Shown here piece by piece: positions 12,223 to 19,081 of a stretch of DNA of 20,336 nucleotides. The number at the start of each line of letters is the position of its first letter. The first letter of the stretch is position 1. Source of the stretch: a virus; the IMG/VR virus record IMGVR_UViG_3300017764_000155, positions 1-20,336 of that record; one strand, given 5' to 3'. The position numbers were made by a program, and so were the translations under genes. Below the pieces are notes generated by a model. That model was not told the origin of the DNA, did not search any database, and worked only from the letters and a program-made list of their open reading frames with translations.

Positions 12223-13191
12223 ATGCCCTCTCCATTAAAAGAATTAATTATAAAAGATGATAAAAGTGGGAAAAAAACTCCTCTTTTATATTTTCCTTCA
12301 AATTTAGGATCAAGTAATGTTGAACATTATATATTGTTTACTATAAAGCCCACAAAAGCATCAGACCTTGAACTTGATTTTATGACTGCAGCTGGAGAAG
12401 CAATGTCTAGAATTGAAACACAATCTAGTAATCAATTTGGTGGAATTGGCTCCAGCTCAGGAACAACCCTTTTTAAAGCTGGTGAAGTAGGGAAGGGTGG
12501 AAATATAACAAGACCAACTGGAAAAAAAGAATATATTGCTTTGTACCTTCCAACAGTAATCACTAATAATCAAAGTACAAAATATAATGATGTAGAAATG
12601 GGTAATATAGTTTCATTACTTTCTAAAGGATTAAGTACAAATAATATAGCAGATTTAGCAAAAAAGTTTGTTGCAAATAAAGCTAAACAGTCAGCAGGTG
12701 CAGAATTATCATCTCTTGCTGGTGCATATGAACTTAAAGCAGGTAAAGTAACCAATAATCAAATTGAAAGTGTTTTTGAAACAATTGATAGAAGAACATT
12801 TCAATTTGATTTCAGAATGATTCCTAGAAATGCAAGAGAGGCAACAGATATTCATGAAATAGTTAAAAGTTTTAGATCACATATGGCTCCTTCTATTCCT
12901 GACATTGGTGCATCCACTTTTATGGAAGTTCCTTCTTTGTTTGAAATTCAATTTATGTCGAGAGGTAGACGTAATAATACTCTTCCTAGAATACAAGAAT
13001 CTATTTGCACAACATGTAATGTTAATTATGGAGGAGAAAGAATATCTTTGTTTTCAAAATTAGCAACTGAAGATGGAGAATATCATCCAGTAGAAACAAC
13101 GATGACTTTAACTTTCCAAGAAATTCCTATTATTACAAAAGAAAGAATAATGAACGATCCAAATAATACAGATTATCCGGGCGGGTATTAA
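12223..13191 (+). CDS. 48: Baseplate tail-tube cap, gp48-like
   Basis: In this 322-residue protein the C-terminal half is most telling: RRTFQFDFRMIPRNAREATDIHEIVKSFRSHMAPSI, MEVPSLFEIQFMSRG, then ICTTCNVNYGGERISLF and VETTMTLTFQEIPIITKERI. This corresponds to the tube-like domain of gp48 in T4-like phages (364 residues in T4), which caps the baseplate hub and sits under gp54 at the tube base. The N-terminal half is Gly/Ser-rich and variable (FGGIGSSSGTT). It is the first gene of the second plus-strand block and is followed immediately by gp53. It probably physically contacts the gp54-like product encoded on the opposite strand. Confidence 0.8.
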   Translation: MPSPLKELIIKDDKSGKKTPLLYFPSNLGSSNVEHYILFTIKPTKASDLELDFMTAAGEAMSRIETQSSNQFGGIGSSSGTTLFKAGEVGKGGNITRPTGKKEYIALYLPTVITNNQSTKYNDVEMGNIVSLLSKGLSTNNIADLAKKFVANKAKQSAGAELSSLAGAYELKAGKVTNNQIESVFETIDRRTFQFDFRMIPRNAREATDIHEIVKSFRSHMAPSIPDIGASTFMEVPSLFEIQFMSRGRRNNTLPRIQESICTTCNVNYGGERISLFSKLATEDGEYHPVETTMTLTFQEIPIITKERIMNDPNNTDYPGGY

Positions 13192-13192
13192 C

Positions 13193-13711
13193 ATGTATTT
13201 TTCAATGTTTCCAAAAATGGACTACGATTTATTAGGTAATGGTACAACTAATACGTTTACAAATATTACTAAAAGAGCTTTTATATCAAATCATGTTCGT
13301 AAGAATATTGTAAACTTTGATTTTTATGATGTTGTTGATGGAGAATCACCAGAAATAATTGCAGACTTATATTATGAAAATATATATTTACATTGGATAG
13401 TTTTATTGTCTAATGATATTGTCAATGTTTATGACCAGTGGCCCAAGTCTTTGTCCTCTCTTGAAAACTATATAAATGATAAATATGATGACCCGTTTGG
13501 TGTGCATCATTATACAATAAATCAATCATCTGGTGATACATCAAAAAAGATTATCATTACAGATAATAAATTTTATCCTAATGCTGATGTAGTTTCAAAC
13601 TATCAATATGAATCAGATTTAAATGATGCAAAAAGAAGAATACGTTTGATTCAGCGTGAATATGTTGAACAAATAGTTTCAGAATTCCGTTATGCTGTAA
13701 GGGATAGCTAA
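13193..13711 (+). CDS. 53: Baseplate wedge protein, gp53-like
   Basis: A 172-residue protein with the T4 gp53 pattern: FSMFPKMDYDL at the start, TNITKRAFI, then SPEIIADLYYENIYLHWIVLLSNDIVNVYDQWPKS. The wedge protein has a LysM-like core preceded by this ADxxYxxxxxHWxxxxxNxIxDPxxxWP element. It ends REYVEQIVSEFRYAVRD. T4 gp53 is 196 residues and is the last wedge component added, triggering wedge joining into the hexagonal baseplate. The start follows the gp48 stop by one base; the stop overlaps the next ATG (TAATG). Confidence 0.88.
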   Translation: MYFSMFPKMDYDLLGNGTTNTFTNITKRAFISNHVRKNIVNFDFYDVVDGESPEIIADLYYENIYLHWIVLLSNDIVNVYDQWPKSLSSLENYINDKYDDPFGVHHYTINQSSGDTSKKIIITDNKFYPNADVVSNYQYESDLNDAKRRIRLIQREYVEQIVSEFRYAVRDS

Positions 13712-15168
13712 TGAGATATGCAGGAGACTATAAACTTGAGGAATTGAAGCTTCATACAACTTCAGGCCGCTCTTTTGACTTAACAGAAATATATGTTGCA
13801 ATTGATATTTATGAAGATATAATGTCAAATGCAATAACAGGAACACTTACGTTCAAAGATACTAATAATCTTATCTCCAATGCTCCAATCATTGGGCAGG
13901 AACAAATCTCTCTCAAAGTTAAAACTCCACAAAAAACTGAAACTAAAGAAGTTGTAATAGACTTTACTGAAAATTATTTGTATGTACATAAAATTTTAAA
14001 CACACAAAAAATAAATGATTATACTCAAGCAGTGACTATTTCTTTTACTACTTTTGATATTTTTACAAACAATCGTGTAAGAGTATCTAAAGTATATGAA
14101 GGAGAACCTTCAACAATTGTTAAAAAAATAATTCGTGATGATTTAAAGTCTAAAAAGAAATTATATTTTGAAGAAACTTTAAATAATATAAAAATGATTT
14201 TTCCAAATGTTAAACCATTTAATGCTATCTCTATGCTTTGTAAAAGAGCAGTAACATTCTCCCAATCTCCTACTTTTTTATTTTATGAGACATGTTTTGG
14301 TTACAATTTTAGAAGTTTAGATAGTATATATAAATTTGGTAAAATCTTAGGAAAATATAAGCAAAGTATGAGTAATCTAAAAAATAGAGATACTTCATTA
14401 GAAACTGAATTATTTAACATTAGAGATATTAGAATACTTCAATCAAAAGATAATTTAATAAATCTTATGGCTGGTTTATATTCATCCAATTTAATTACAT
14501 ATGATTGGTTTCAGAAAAAAATAAACAATAAAAATTTAAATCCAAAACAAATGGAATTTGATTATATTAAATATTATAAAAGTGGATATAATAAAACAGT
14601 AAATAGTTCAAGTGGAGGAGGAAGAAGTGGAGCAGTAAAAACTAATGGATTTCCATTAGTTTCTGATTCTATCGGATATGAAGGAAAAACATATACTGAA
14701 TTTTCAGATTCTGTTGTTTATTTAGAATCCGAAAATTCAGACCCATCAGATTCTTATACTAAAAGTTTTACAGATTTGAGTGGAAAAACACATATTAATT
14801 CAACATATGATAGAAAATATAATGAAGATTGGTTAATGCAAAGAAGGTCTAGATTGGGACTATTAGAGCAATCAGTAAAAATAGAATTAGAAGTAAATGG
14901 AACAACTAATTTAAGAGTAGGAGAATTAATTGAATTAGAGATACCCAACACAACAAATTTTAAAAATCAGCCAATAAATGATGTAAGATTGACAGGAAAA
15001 TATTTAATAACACAATTGCATCATACTTTTGGATTTGAAGAAGGAGGTCAGCAACAAAAACATTTAGCTAGAATGAAAGTAATTCGTGATGATTATTCAG
15101 ATGTACCATTGCCTAGCAAACCTACAAGGATTGATTTGGGAGGAGCAGGAGAAGAGATATTAAAATAA
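13711..15168 (+). CDS. 27: Baseplate hub protein, gp27-like
   Basis: A 485-residue protein. Residues 1-150 (KLEELKLHTTSGRSFDL, ITGTLTFKDTNNLISNAPIIGQEQISLKVKT, YVHKILNTQKI) look like the first beta domain of T4-like hub protein gp27, where a bilayer of strands forms a trimeric ring. A KPFNAISMLCKRA helix and a long Asn/Lys/Ser-rich middle follow. The C-terminal beta domain (SRLGLLEQSVKIELEVNGTTNLRVGELIELEIP, LTGKYLITQLHHTF) is typical of gp27/gpD-like hub proteins. T4 gp27 is 391 residues; the extra length lies mostly in the Ser/Gly linker around residues 295-350. It is translationally coupled to gp53. No lysozyme/needle gene (gp5) is visible next to it. Confidence 0.72.
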   Translation: MRYAGDYKLEELKLHTTSGRSFDLTEIYVAIDIYEDIMSNAITGTLTFKDTNNLISNAPIIGQEQISLKVKTPQKTETKEVVIDFTENYLYVHKILNTQKINDYTQAVTISFTTFDIFTNNRVRVSKVYEGEPSTIVKKIIRDDLKSKKKLYFEETLNNIKMIFPNVKPFNAISMLCKRAVTFSQSPTFLFYETCFGYNFRSLDSIYKFGKILGKYKQSMSNLKNRDTSLETELFNIRDIRILQSKDNLINLMAGLYSSNLITYDWFQKKINNKNLNPKQMEFDYIKYYKSGYNKTVNSSSGGGRSGAVKTNGFPLVSDSIGYEGKTYTEFSDSVVYLESENSDPSDSYTKSFTDLSGKTHINSTYDRKYNEDWLMQRRSRLGLLEQSVKIELEVNGTTNLRVGELIELEIPNTTNFKNQPINDVRLTGKYLITQLHHTFGFEEGGQQQKHLARMKVIRDDYSDVPLPSKPTRIDLGGAGEEILK

Positions 15169-15193
15169 ACAATTTATAACCCCAAGGAGAACC

Positions 15194-15355
15194 ATGGCTT
15201 CAACAAAAATTAAAACTAGAATGCGTAAAATGAATTTTCAAAGACAGAAGTTAAAGCCAGATTTTCAAACAGAGAATTCCTCAAAAATTGAGGAATATAA
15301 ATATTACCATAATTTATTCATAGATAAGGAACTTATAGCAGATGGAAAATTTTAA
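15194..15355 (+). CDS. Small basic unknown protein, 53 aa
   Basis: The ATG has a near-perfect AAGGAG (15184-15189). The 53 residues start very basic (MASTKIKTRMRKMNFQRQK) and then become mixed, with EEYKYYHNLFIDKELIADG. The stop overlaps the start of the kinase gene by 14 bases in another frame, suggesting coupled expression. A late promoter-like element lies within its coding sequence. Not recognised; the basic head suggests nucleic-acid or membrane-surface contact. Confidence 0.6.
   Translation: MASTKIKTRMRKMNFQRQKLKPDFQTENSSKIEEYKYYHNLFIDKELIADGKF
15296..15303 (+). promoter_or_regulatory. Late promoter motif TATAAATA before the kinase gene
   Basis: A perfect TATAAATA lies inside the 53-aa gene. 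RNA would start near 15309, about 33 bases ahead of the kinase ATG, and would include its AAGGAA ribosome site (15326-15331). In such AT-rich DNA an 8-base match can arise by chance within coding sequence (here codons for Tyr-Lys-Tyr). Confidence 0.4.
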
Positions 15356-16016
15356 ATCATTCTATGAATTGCAAGAAGGTGTTTATGATCCTAACATCTT
15401 TAAAGCAATCTTTTTGGCCGGTGGGCCTGGAAGTGGAAAATCCTATGTAGTAAAAAGAACCACTGGTGGCATGGGATTTAAAATTGTAAACAGTGATGAT
15501 GTATATGAAAAAATGTTAAAAGATGTTGGATTAGACACAACACCAGAAGACATTTTTTCAGACAAAGGTCAAGCAGTAAGAGTTAAAGCAAAAGCAACAA
15601 CAAAACGAATGCAAGGAAATTATCTTGCAGGACGTTTGGGTTTAGTTATTGATGGAACGGGAAAAGATTATAATAAAATTACTGATCAAGCCAAAAAGTT
15701 GCAACAACTAGGTTATGAAACTATGATGATTTTTGTGGATACAACTTTGGAAACTTCTTTAAATCAAAATAGAATGAGAAAAAGAACTCTTCCAGATGAT
15801 GAAGTAACAAAAATGTGGCAAGGTGTTCAAGTAAATAAAGACCGTTTTGCTGCATTTTTTGGAAGTGGATTTATTAGAGTAGAAAATAATATGGCTGGTG
15901 AAGATGTTTTTGCAAAAGTATGGAAAAAAATAAAAAGTATGGCTGGTAAAAAAGTTAATAATCCAATTGCAAAAGCTTGGATTGCAAATGAACTTGCAAA
16001 GAAAAAAAGACCTTGA
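15342..16016 (+). CDS. P-loop kinase, zeta-toxin/polynucleotide-kinase-like
   Basis: In this 224-residue protein FLAGGPGSGKS (residues 24-34) is a Walker A motif at the end of the first strand, followed by IVNSDDVYEKML (an acidic substrate-side motif as in zeta toxins and polynucleotide kinases), GLVIDGTGKDYNKI (Walker B-like strand) and MMIFVDTTLETSLNQNRMRKR, the usual Arg-rich lid. The C-terminal end is basic (ANELAKKKRP). Related proteins occur in marine T4-like phages without a proven substrate; a nucleotide, nucleic-acid end or UDP-sugar are the family options. AAGGAA precedes the start. The TGA is embedded in the -35 box of the next promoter. Confidence 0.78.
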   Translation: MENFKSFYELQEGVYDPNIFKAIFLAGGPGSGKSYVVKRTTGGMGFKIVNSDDVYEKMLKDVGLDTTPEDIFSDKGQAVRVKAKATTKRMQGNYLAGRLGLVIDGTGKDYNKITDQAKKLQQLGYETMMIFVDTTLETSLNQNRMRKRTLPDDEVTKMWQGVQVNKDRFAAFFGSGFIRVENNMAGEDVFAKVWKKIKSMAGKKVNNPIAKAWIANELAKKKRP

Positions 16017-16041
16017 CAATTATTTTTATCTGAGGTATGAT
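16013..16041 (+). promoter_or_regulatory. Strong sigma70-type promoter before the Cys-rich peptide
   Basis: TTGACA (16013-16018), 17 bases, TATGAT (16036-16041). The upstream kinase TGA (16014-16016) is inside the -35 box, and an A-tract precedes it. The start site should be near 16048, leaving a leader of about 19 bases with AAGGAAT as ribosome site for the 27-aa gene. Confidence 0.85.
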
Positions 16042-16066
16042 AACATTTTAAATAAGGAATAATCCT

Positions 16067-16150
16067 ATGTGTTCTAATCCAGATTGTGCTTGTGAGAATT
16101 GTTCTTGCGATGAGGAATCTTGTGATTGTGAATGCTGTAATAAAGAGTAG
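16067..16150 (+). CDS. 27-aa Cys-rich metallothionein-like peptide
   Basis: The peptide has 27 residues, 9 of them cysteine, at 2, 7, 9, 12, 14, 19, 21, 23 and 24. Spacing gives CxC, CxxC and CxC runs, with ten acidic or Asn/Asp-type residues between. CACENCSC (7-14) closely resembles the N-terminal CACEPCLC metal-binding segment I recall from bacterial metallothioneins of the SmtA type; those are about 55 residues, so this would be roughly half of one. A strong dedicated promoter, AAGGAAT (16054-16060) and tight coupling to the next gene (stop TAG directly followed by ATG) support expression. Metal binding (zinc, copper or cadmium) or redox buffering is inferred from the cysteine pattern. 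Confidence 0.72.
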   Translation: MCSNPDCACENCSCDEESCDCECCNKE

Positions 16151-16291
16151 ATGATGACTTTATGGAAGAAGCCGTATATTGATGTGACGTATACCGGAGA
16201 ATGGAAATTTGGAAAACAGAAATGGGAAGATACAGAAGTATACAAAGAATACTATATCGGCCCATTTCTTTTTCGTAAATTTTATACATGA
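16151..16291 (+). CDS. Small unknown protein, 46 aa
   Basis: It starts directly after the stop of the Cys-rich peptide gene and overlaps the next gene by ATGA. The product is Trp/Tyr/Lys-rich (MMTLWKKPYIDVTYTGEWKFGKQKW, then VYKEYYIGPFLFRKFYT), with alternating residues that suggest a small beta structure. There are no cysteines. The ribosome site is weak (GTAATAAAGAG), so it is probably translated by coupling. Family not recognised. Confidence 0.6.
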   Translation: MMTLWKKPYIDVTYTGEWKFGKQKWEDTEVYKEYYIGPFLFRKFYT

Positions 16292-16458
16292 ACTGGTTAA
16301 TGGTGGTTCTGGTCTTTGATTCTCATAATCGCCTTGAGGCCACAGTAGAACATAAATTTGACAATTATTTGGAAATGATGGATTATCGGACATTTCTGAT
16401 GGAGGAAGACCCAAATTATCCTCAAGAAAATTTTAAAATATTTTGCATGAAAGTATAA
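16288..16458 (+). CDS. Small unknown protein, 56 aa
   Basis: A 56-residue ORF coupled to the previous gene by an ATGA overlap. It opens with a hydrophobic stretch MNWLMVVLVF (about 10 residues, short for a membrane helix and more like a buried strand), followed by an acidic, Met-rich body (DNYLEMMDYRTFLMEEDPNYP) and FKIFCMKV. The A-tract after its stop leads into the next promoter. Not recognised. Confidence 0.55.
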   Translation: MNWLMVVLVFDSHNRLEATVEHKFDNYLEMMDYRTFLMEEDPNYPQENFKIFCMKV

Positions 16459-16466
16459 AAAAAACC

Positions 16467-16495
16467 TTGACAATCGAATATGGTTTTGATATACT
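16467..16495 (+). promoter_or_regulatory. Strong sigma70-type promoter before the 92-aa gene
   Basis: TTGACA (16467-16472), 17 bases, TATACT (16490-16495), preceded by an eight-A tract (16457-16464). The start site is expected near 16502, giving a leader of about 42 bases that contains GAGGTG (16535-16540) before the ATG at 16544. Confidence 0.85.
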
Positions 16496-16543
16496 ATAGT
16501 CTGTTGAGTTGATTGATTATTAATAATTTCCCGTGAGGTGAAA

Positions 16544-16822
16544 ATGCTTAGATTAAATCCCGTAGCTACAAATCAAACCGAACTCAAAATTACAAATCTT
16601 CAAGGAACCGGCTTAACCGTGTTCTTCTCCTATAAAACTCCTGTTGCATATCACATTACTGGAGAATATCCTGTTGTGACCAGCACCAAGCATTCCCAAA
16701 CAACATCCAAGCACATTAATCAGTGGTTGTCGAGGAATGGGTTCTCCAAAGAGAGTATTGTTGAAGCTCATCAGCAAGATATTGAATCATCAGTTGATGA
16801 GTTGGGGATAGGAGGGATTTAA
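16544..16822 (+). CDS. Conserved small phage protein, 92 aa
   Basis: The start at ATG 16544 is chosen because GTGAGGTG directly upstream is its ribosome site; a GTG at 16538 would lie inside that site. The protein has a beta-rich N-terminal half (LKITNLQGTGLTVFFSYKTPVAYHITGEY) and TSKHINQWL. This 'SYKTPVAYH ... TSKHINxWL' pattern I recall from small proteins of T4-like marine phages, with no known function. It leads a string of four tightly packed small genes running into purC, all probably driven by the promoter at 16467. Confidence 0.72.
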   Translation: MLRLNPVATNQTELKITNLQGTGLTVFFSYKTPVAYHITGEYPVVTSTKHSQTTSKHINQWLSRNGFSKESIVEAHQQDIESSVDELGIGGI

Positions 16823-16823
16823 C

Positions 16824-16982
16824 GTGGAATGGCATATTAATGATGCCGGAGTAATCGTTGCTGAATGGGGTGGTCATGTTGGATTTTTTGACCACTTCTG
16901 GCAGGCAGAGCAGTGGCAAGAAGCAATCAATTCTTACTATGAAAGTAAAGAATTATCAGACAATGAAAAAAATGAGGATTAG
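16824..16982 (+). CDS. Small unknown protein, 52 aa (GTG start)
   Basis: GGAGGG (16811-16816) stands 7 bases before GTG 16824, which I take as the start; no ATG in this frame gives a comparable fit. The product is Trp-rich and acidic: EWHINDAGVIVAEWGGHVGFFDHFWQAEQWQEAI, then a charged tail. The stop overlaps the next ATG (TAGATG context). There is no Cys and no membrane segment. Not recognised. Confidence 0.6.
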   Translation: MEWHINDAGVIVAEWGGHVGFFDHFWQAEQWQEAINSYYESKELSDNEKNED

Positions 16983-17063
16983 ATGGAACATCATATAATT
17001 TCACTGTGTGGGTTTATATTATTTACATCTGTATTTGCACTTGCAATCACTGGAGGTTTATAA
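16983..17063 (+). CDS. 26-aa single-span membrane peptide
   Basis: Its ATG follows the preceding TAG by no bases and its TAA overlaps the next ATG (TAATG). The peptide is MEHH followed by about 22 hydrophobic residues (IISLCGFILFTSVFALAITGGL), one transmembrane helix. Its last codons (CTGGAGG) form the ribosome site of the next gene, so it may also act as a translational lead-in. The overlap architecture is the main support; function unknown. Confidence 0.5.
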   Translation: MEHHIISLCGFILFTSVFALAITGGL

Positions 17064-17275
17064 TGTATCGTGTGACATATGCTAGAGATTCTTTAGATAA
17101 CAATCCAACAGTTAAAGAGTTTGATTTTTATGATGAAGCTAGTGATTGGTTACATGAAGAAGTTTCAAGAAGAATTGCATTTGCTGTTGAACATAGCCCT
17201 TATACCGTTTCTGAAGAAGAATACAATCAAATGGAAGAAGTAGAATATACTTTAGTTAAAATGGAAGAAATATGA
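17063..17275 (+). CDS. Conserved small acidic phage protein, 70 aa
   Basis: The ATG at 17063 is preferred over an upstream GTG (17006) because TGGAGG sits 8 bases before it and MYRVTYARDS is a natural opening. The protein continues FDFYDEASDWLHEEVSRRIAFAVEHSPYTVSEEEYNQMEEVEYTLVKMEEI, a pattern I remember from small proteins of unknown function in T4-like marine phages. It is strongly acidic and compact alpha/beta. The stop overlaps the purC ATG (ATGA), so it is coupled to purC. Confidence 0.72.
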   Translation: MYRVTYARDSLDNNPTVKEFDFYDEASDWLHEEVSRRIAFAVEHSPYTVSEEEYNQMEEVEYTLVKMEEI

Positions 17276-18336
17276 CTCAATTAAAACAAGGAATAAAACT
17301 AGGAACTAATGTTGTTGAAGGTAAAACTAAAAAAGTAACTGATTGTTCTTTAACTATGGATATAGTGCATTCTGGTGAGCCTGAAGGAAAACTTATTTCT
17401 GAAGTAGATGGTTATGTATTGATTGAAACAAAAAATGTTTTAACTGCAAATGATGCAGCAAAAAAGTCTGATGCAAATGTTGCAAAAGAGAAAACAAAAC
17501 AGAATTGTGTAATTATGAAACATTTAGATGCACATCATATACCAGTTGCATTTGTTTCTCAAGTAGATGATACTTCTTTTATTTCAAAAAAATGTGAGAT
17601 GATACCATATGAATGTGTAATTAGAAGAAGAGCAACAGGAAGTTTTTTGAAACGTAATGTGCAGATGATAGAAGGATTTAAATTTGGTGGAGAATTTCAA
17701 GGCCAAAAAGGATTACCAATATATGAATTCTTTTATAAGCCTGCATTTGTTGTCAGTCCAGAAATAGGTCTAGGCTCAAGATTTATGAGTGAAGATGAGG
17801 CGAGAGAAAAATATATGGTAGACGGTAAATGGATAACAGAAGTTTATACAGACCCATATGCTGTATTCAGTTGGGCTGATTGGAGATTAAATGGTGCAGA
17901 CCCAGATAATGCAGAAGGATTTAAATTAAATGTATATAATGCAAAAGTTCCTCCAAATATGCATTCTAAATTAGATTCAATTCCTAGTTTAATTACGCCA
18001 AAAGAATATCAATATGTAATAAAAATAATGGGACAATGTTTTGTGCTACTTGAAGATTGTTGGGAAGATTTTGATGTAGAATTAATTGATATGAAAATTG
18101 AATTTGGAAGAACTGCTGAGGATGGTAAACTAGTAATTGCTGATGTAATTGATAACGATAGTTGGAGAATTTGGCCTCAAGGCGATTCATCTAAACAACT
18201 AGATAAACAATCATTCCGTGATGGAGAAGAACTAAATACTGTTGAAGAAAAATATAGAATTGTTACTGAGTATGTAGAAAAATTTGAAATCAAGAAAAAT
18301 CGTGTTTTTAATATAAATGAAGAATACATACAGTAG
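17272..18336 (+). CDS. purC: SAICAR synthetase (PurC), long form
   Basis: PurC ligates aspartate to CAIR using ATP, step 7 or 8 of purine synthesis. Family motifs are in order: VVEGKTKKV (14-22), NVLTANDAAK (55-64), IPYECVIRRRATGSFLKR (111-128), LIDMKIEFG (271-279), ADVIDNDSWRIWP (290-302) and DKQSFRDG (311-318). At 354 residues it is much longer than the 237-residue E. coli enzyme; the extra length is mainly a 100-residue stretch (about 140-245) carrying YEFFYKPAF, VYTDPYAVFSWADWRLNGADP and PPNMHSKLDSIPS. The key motifs are intact, so activity is likely. It is coupled to the 70-aa gene and followed by the DHODH-like gene and purB, the enzyme acting next on its product. Confidence 0.93.
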   Translation: MTQLKQGIKLGTNVVEGKTKKVTDCSLTMDIVHSGEPEGKLISEVDGYVLIETKNVLTANDAAKKSDANVAKEKTKQNCVIMKHLDAHHIPVAFVSQVDDTSFISKKCEMIPYECVIRRRATGSFLKRNVQMIEGFKFGGEFQGQKGLPIYEFFYKPAFVVSPEIGLGSRFMSEDEAREKYMVDGKWITEVYTDPYAVFSWADWRLNGADPDNAEGFKLNVYNAKVPPNMHSKLDSIPSLITPKEYQYVIKIMGQCFVLLEDCWEDFDVELIDMKIEFGRTAEDGKLVIADVIDNDSWRIWPQGDSSKQLDKQSFRDGEELNTVEEKYRIVTEYVEKFEIKKNRVFNINEEYIQ

Positions 18337-18352
18337 AATAACTTGGAAAAAT

Positions 18353-19081
18353 ATGAGCATTTACATTGCAGCTCCTTTTGGGAATTATTTGTTTACTAGA
18401 AAAACTAGAAGTGTTCTAGGGACATACACTATAGAAAAAAGACCCGGCCTCCTAAAACAATTAATAAAAACTTTACGTTATAAGAATGGTGCATGGTATA
18501 ATTCTTTGGGATTAAGAAATCCAGGCATTGACTTTGGTATTCGTAGATACAATAAAAAAAGAGGAGATTTATTATCAATCGCAGCAATTAAACAGGGTGA
18601 TTGGAAATTATTAAGTGAAAAAATACCAGATGATTTTGATGTTGAATTGAATTTAAGTTGTCCAAATATAGAACATTTTGAAAATTATTATGAAGGTATA
18701 TCTTCTTTTCTTAATGACAAAAGAAAAGTTATTGTAAAACTTTCTCCTTTAACTACCAGTACAATGGTGCAATCATTTATTAGTTTAGGATTTAATAGCT
18801 TCCATTGTTGCAATACTCTTCCATCAAAAGATGGTGGAATGAGTGGTAAAGGTCTTGAAAAATATGTAGACAGGTTAATTAAAATTATAAAACATTTTAA
18901 GGGGGATGCAGAAATTATTGCTGGTGGAGGAATTCAGAGTTTAGAAGATATTGAGAGATATAAAGAATTAGGAGCTAATTCATTTTCTCTTGGTACAGTT
19001 TGTTTTAACATTGGAAATTTTTATAAGATTATACATGCACGAAAGATATATAGACAAGGAAATGGCTCAAATTTGGAGTGA
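18353..19081 (+). CDS. Dihydroorotate dehydrogenase-like FMN protein, short
   Basis: A 242-residue TIM-barrel protein of the DHODH family. It has YNSLGLRNPGIDF (class 1A enzymes have INSMGLPNLGFD), VELNLSCPN with Cys103 at the class 1 catalytic-cysteine position, VIVKLSPLTT, NTLPSKDGGMSGKG, and the FMN-phosphate loop IIAGGGIQS plus SLGT. The true enzyme oxidises dihydroorotate in pyrimidine synthesis. It is 60-70 residues shorter than class 1A PyrD. Against my memory of the lactococcal enzyme, the segment with the conserved flavin/orotate lysine (TKSST) is missing in LGTYTIEKRPG, so activity or substrate may differ. The start is ATG 18353 (GGAAA upstream); an earlier ATG at 18317 overlaps purC. 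Its end overlaps purB by 47 bases. Confidence 0.8.
   Translation: MSIYIAAPFGNYLFTRKTRSVLGTYTIEKRPGLLKQLIKTLRYKNGAWYNSLGLRNPGIDFGIRRYNKKRGDLLSIAAIKQGDWKLLSEKIPDDFDVELNLSCPNIEHFENYYEGISSFLNDKRKVIVKLSPLTTSTMVQSFISLGFNSFHCCNTLPSKDGGMSGKGLEKYVDRLIKIIKHFKGDAEIIAGGGIQSLEDIERYKELGANSFSLGTVCFNIGNFYKIIHARKIYRQGNGSNLE

Noticed and set aside
16357-16385. TTGACA with GATTAT 17 bases downstream
   Set aside because: The -10 is poor, it lies inside a small gene, and it lacks the A-tract seen at the four accepted promoters.
17006-17062. GTG-initiated 19-residue extension of the 70-aa protein
   Set aside because: The extension overlaps the 26-aa membrane peptide in another frame and lacks a ribosome site; ATG 17063 has TGGAGG at good spacing.
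18990-19034. 15-residue N-terminal extension of PurB
   Set aside because: Residues before MHERY do not fit the PurB family start and are the DHODH-like coding sequence in another frame.
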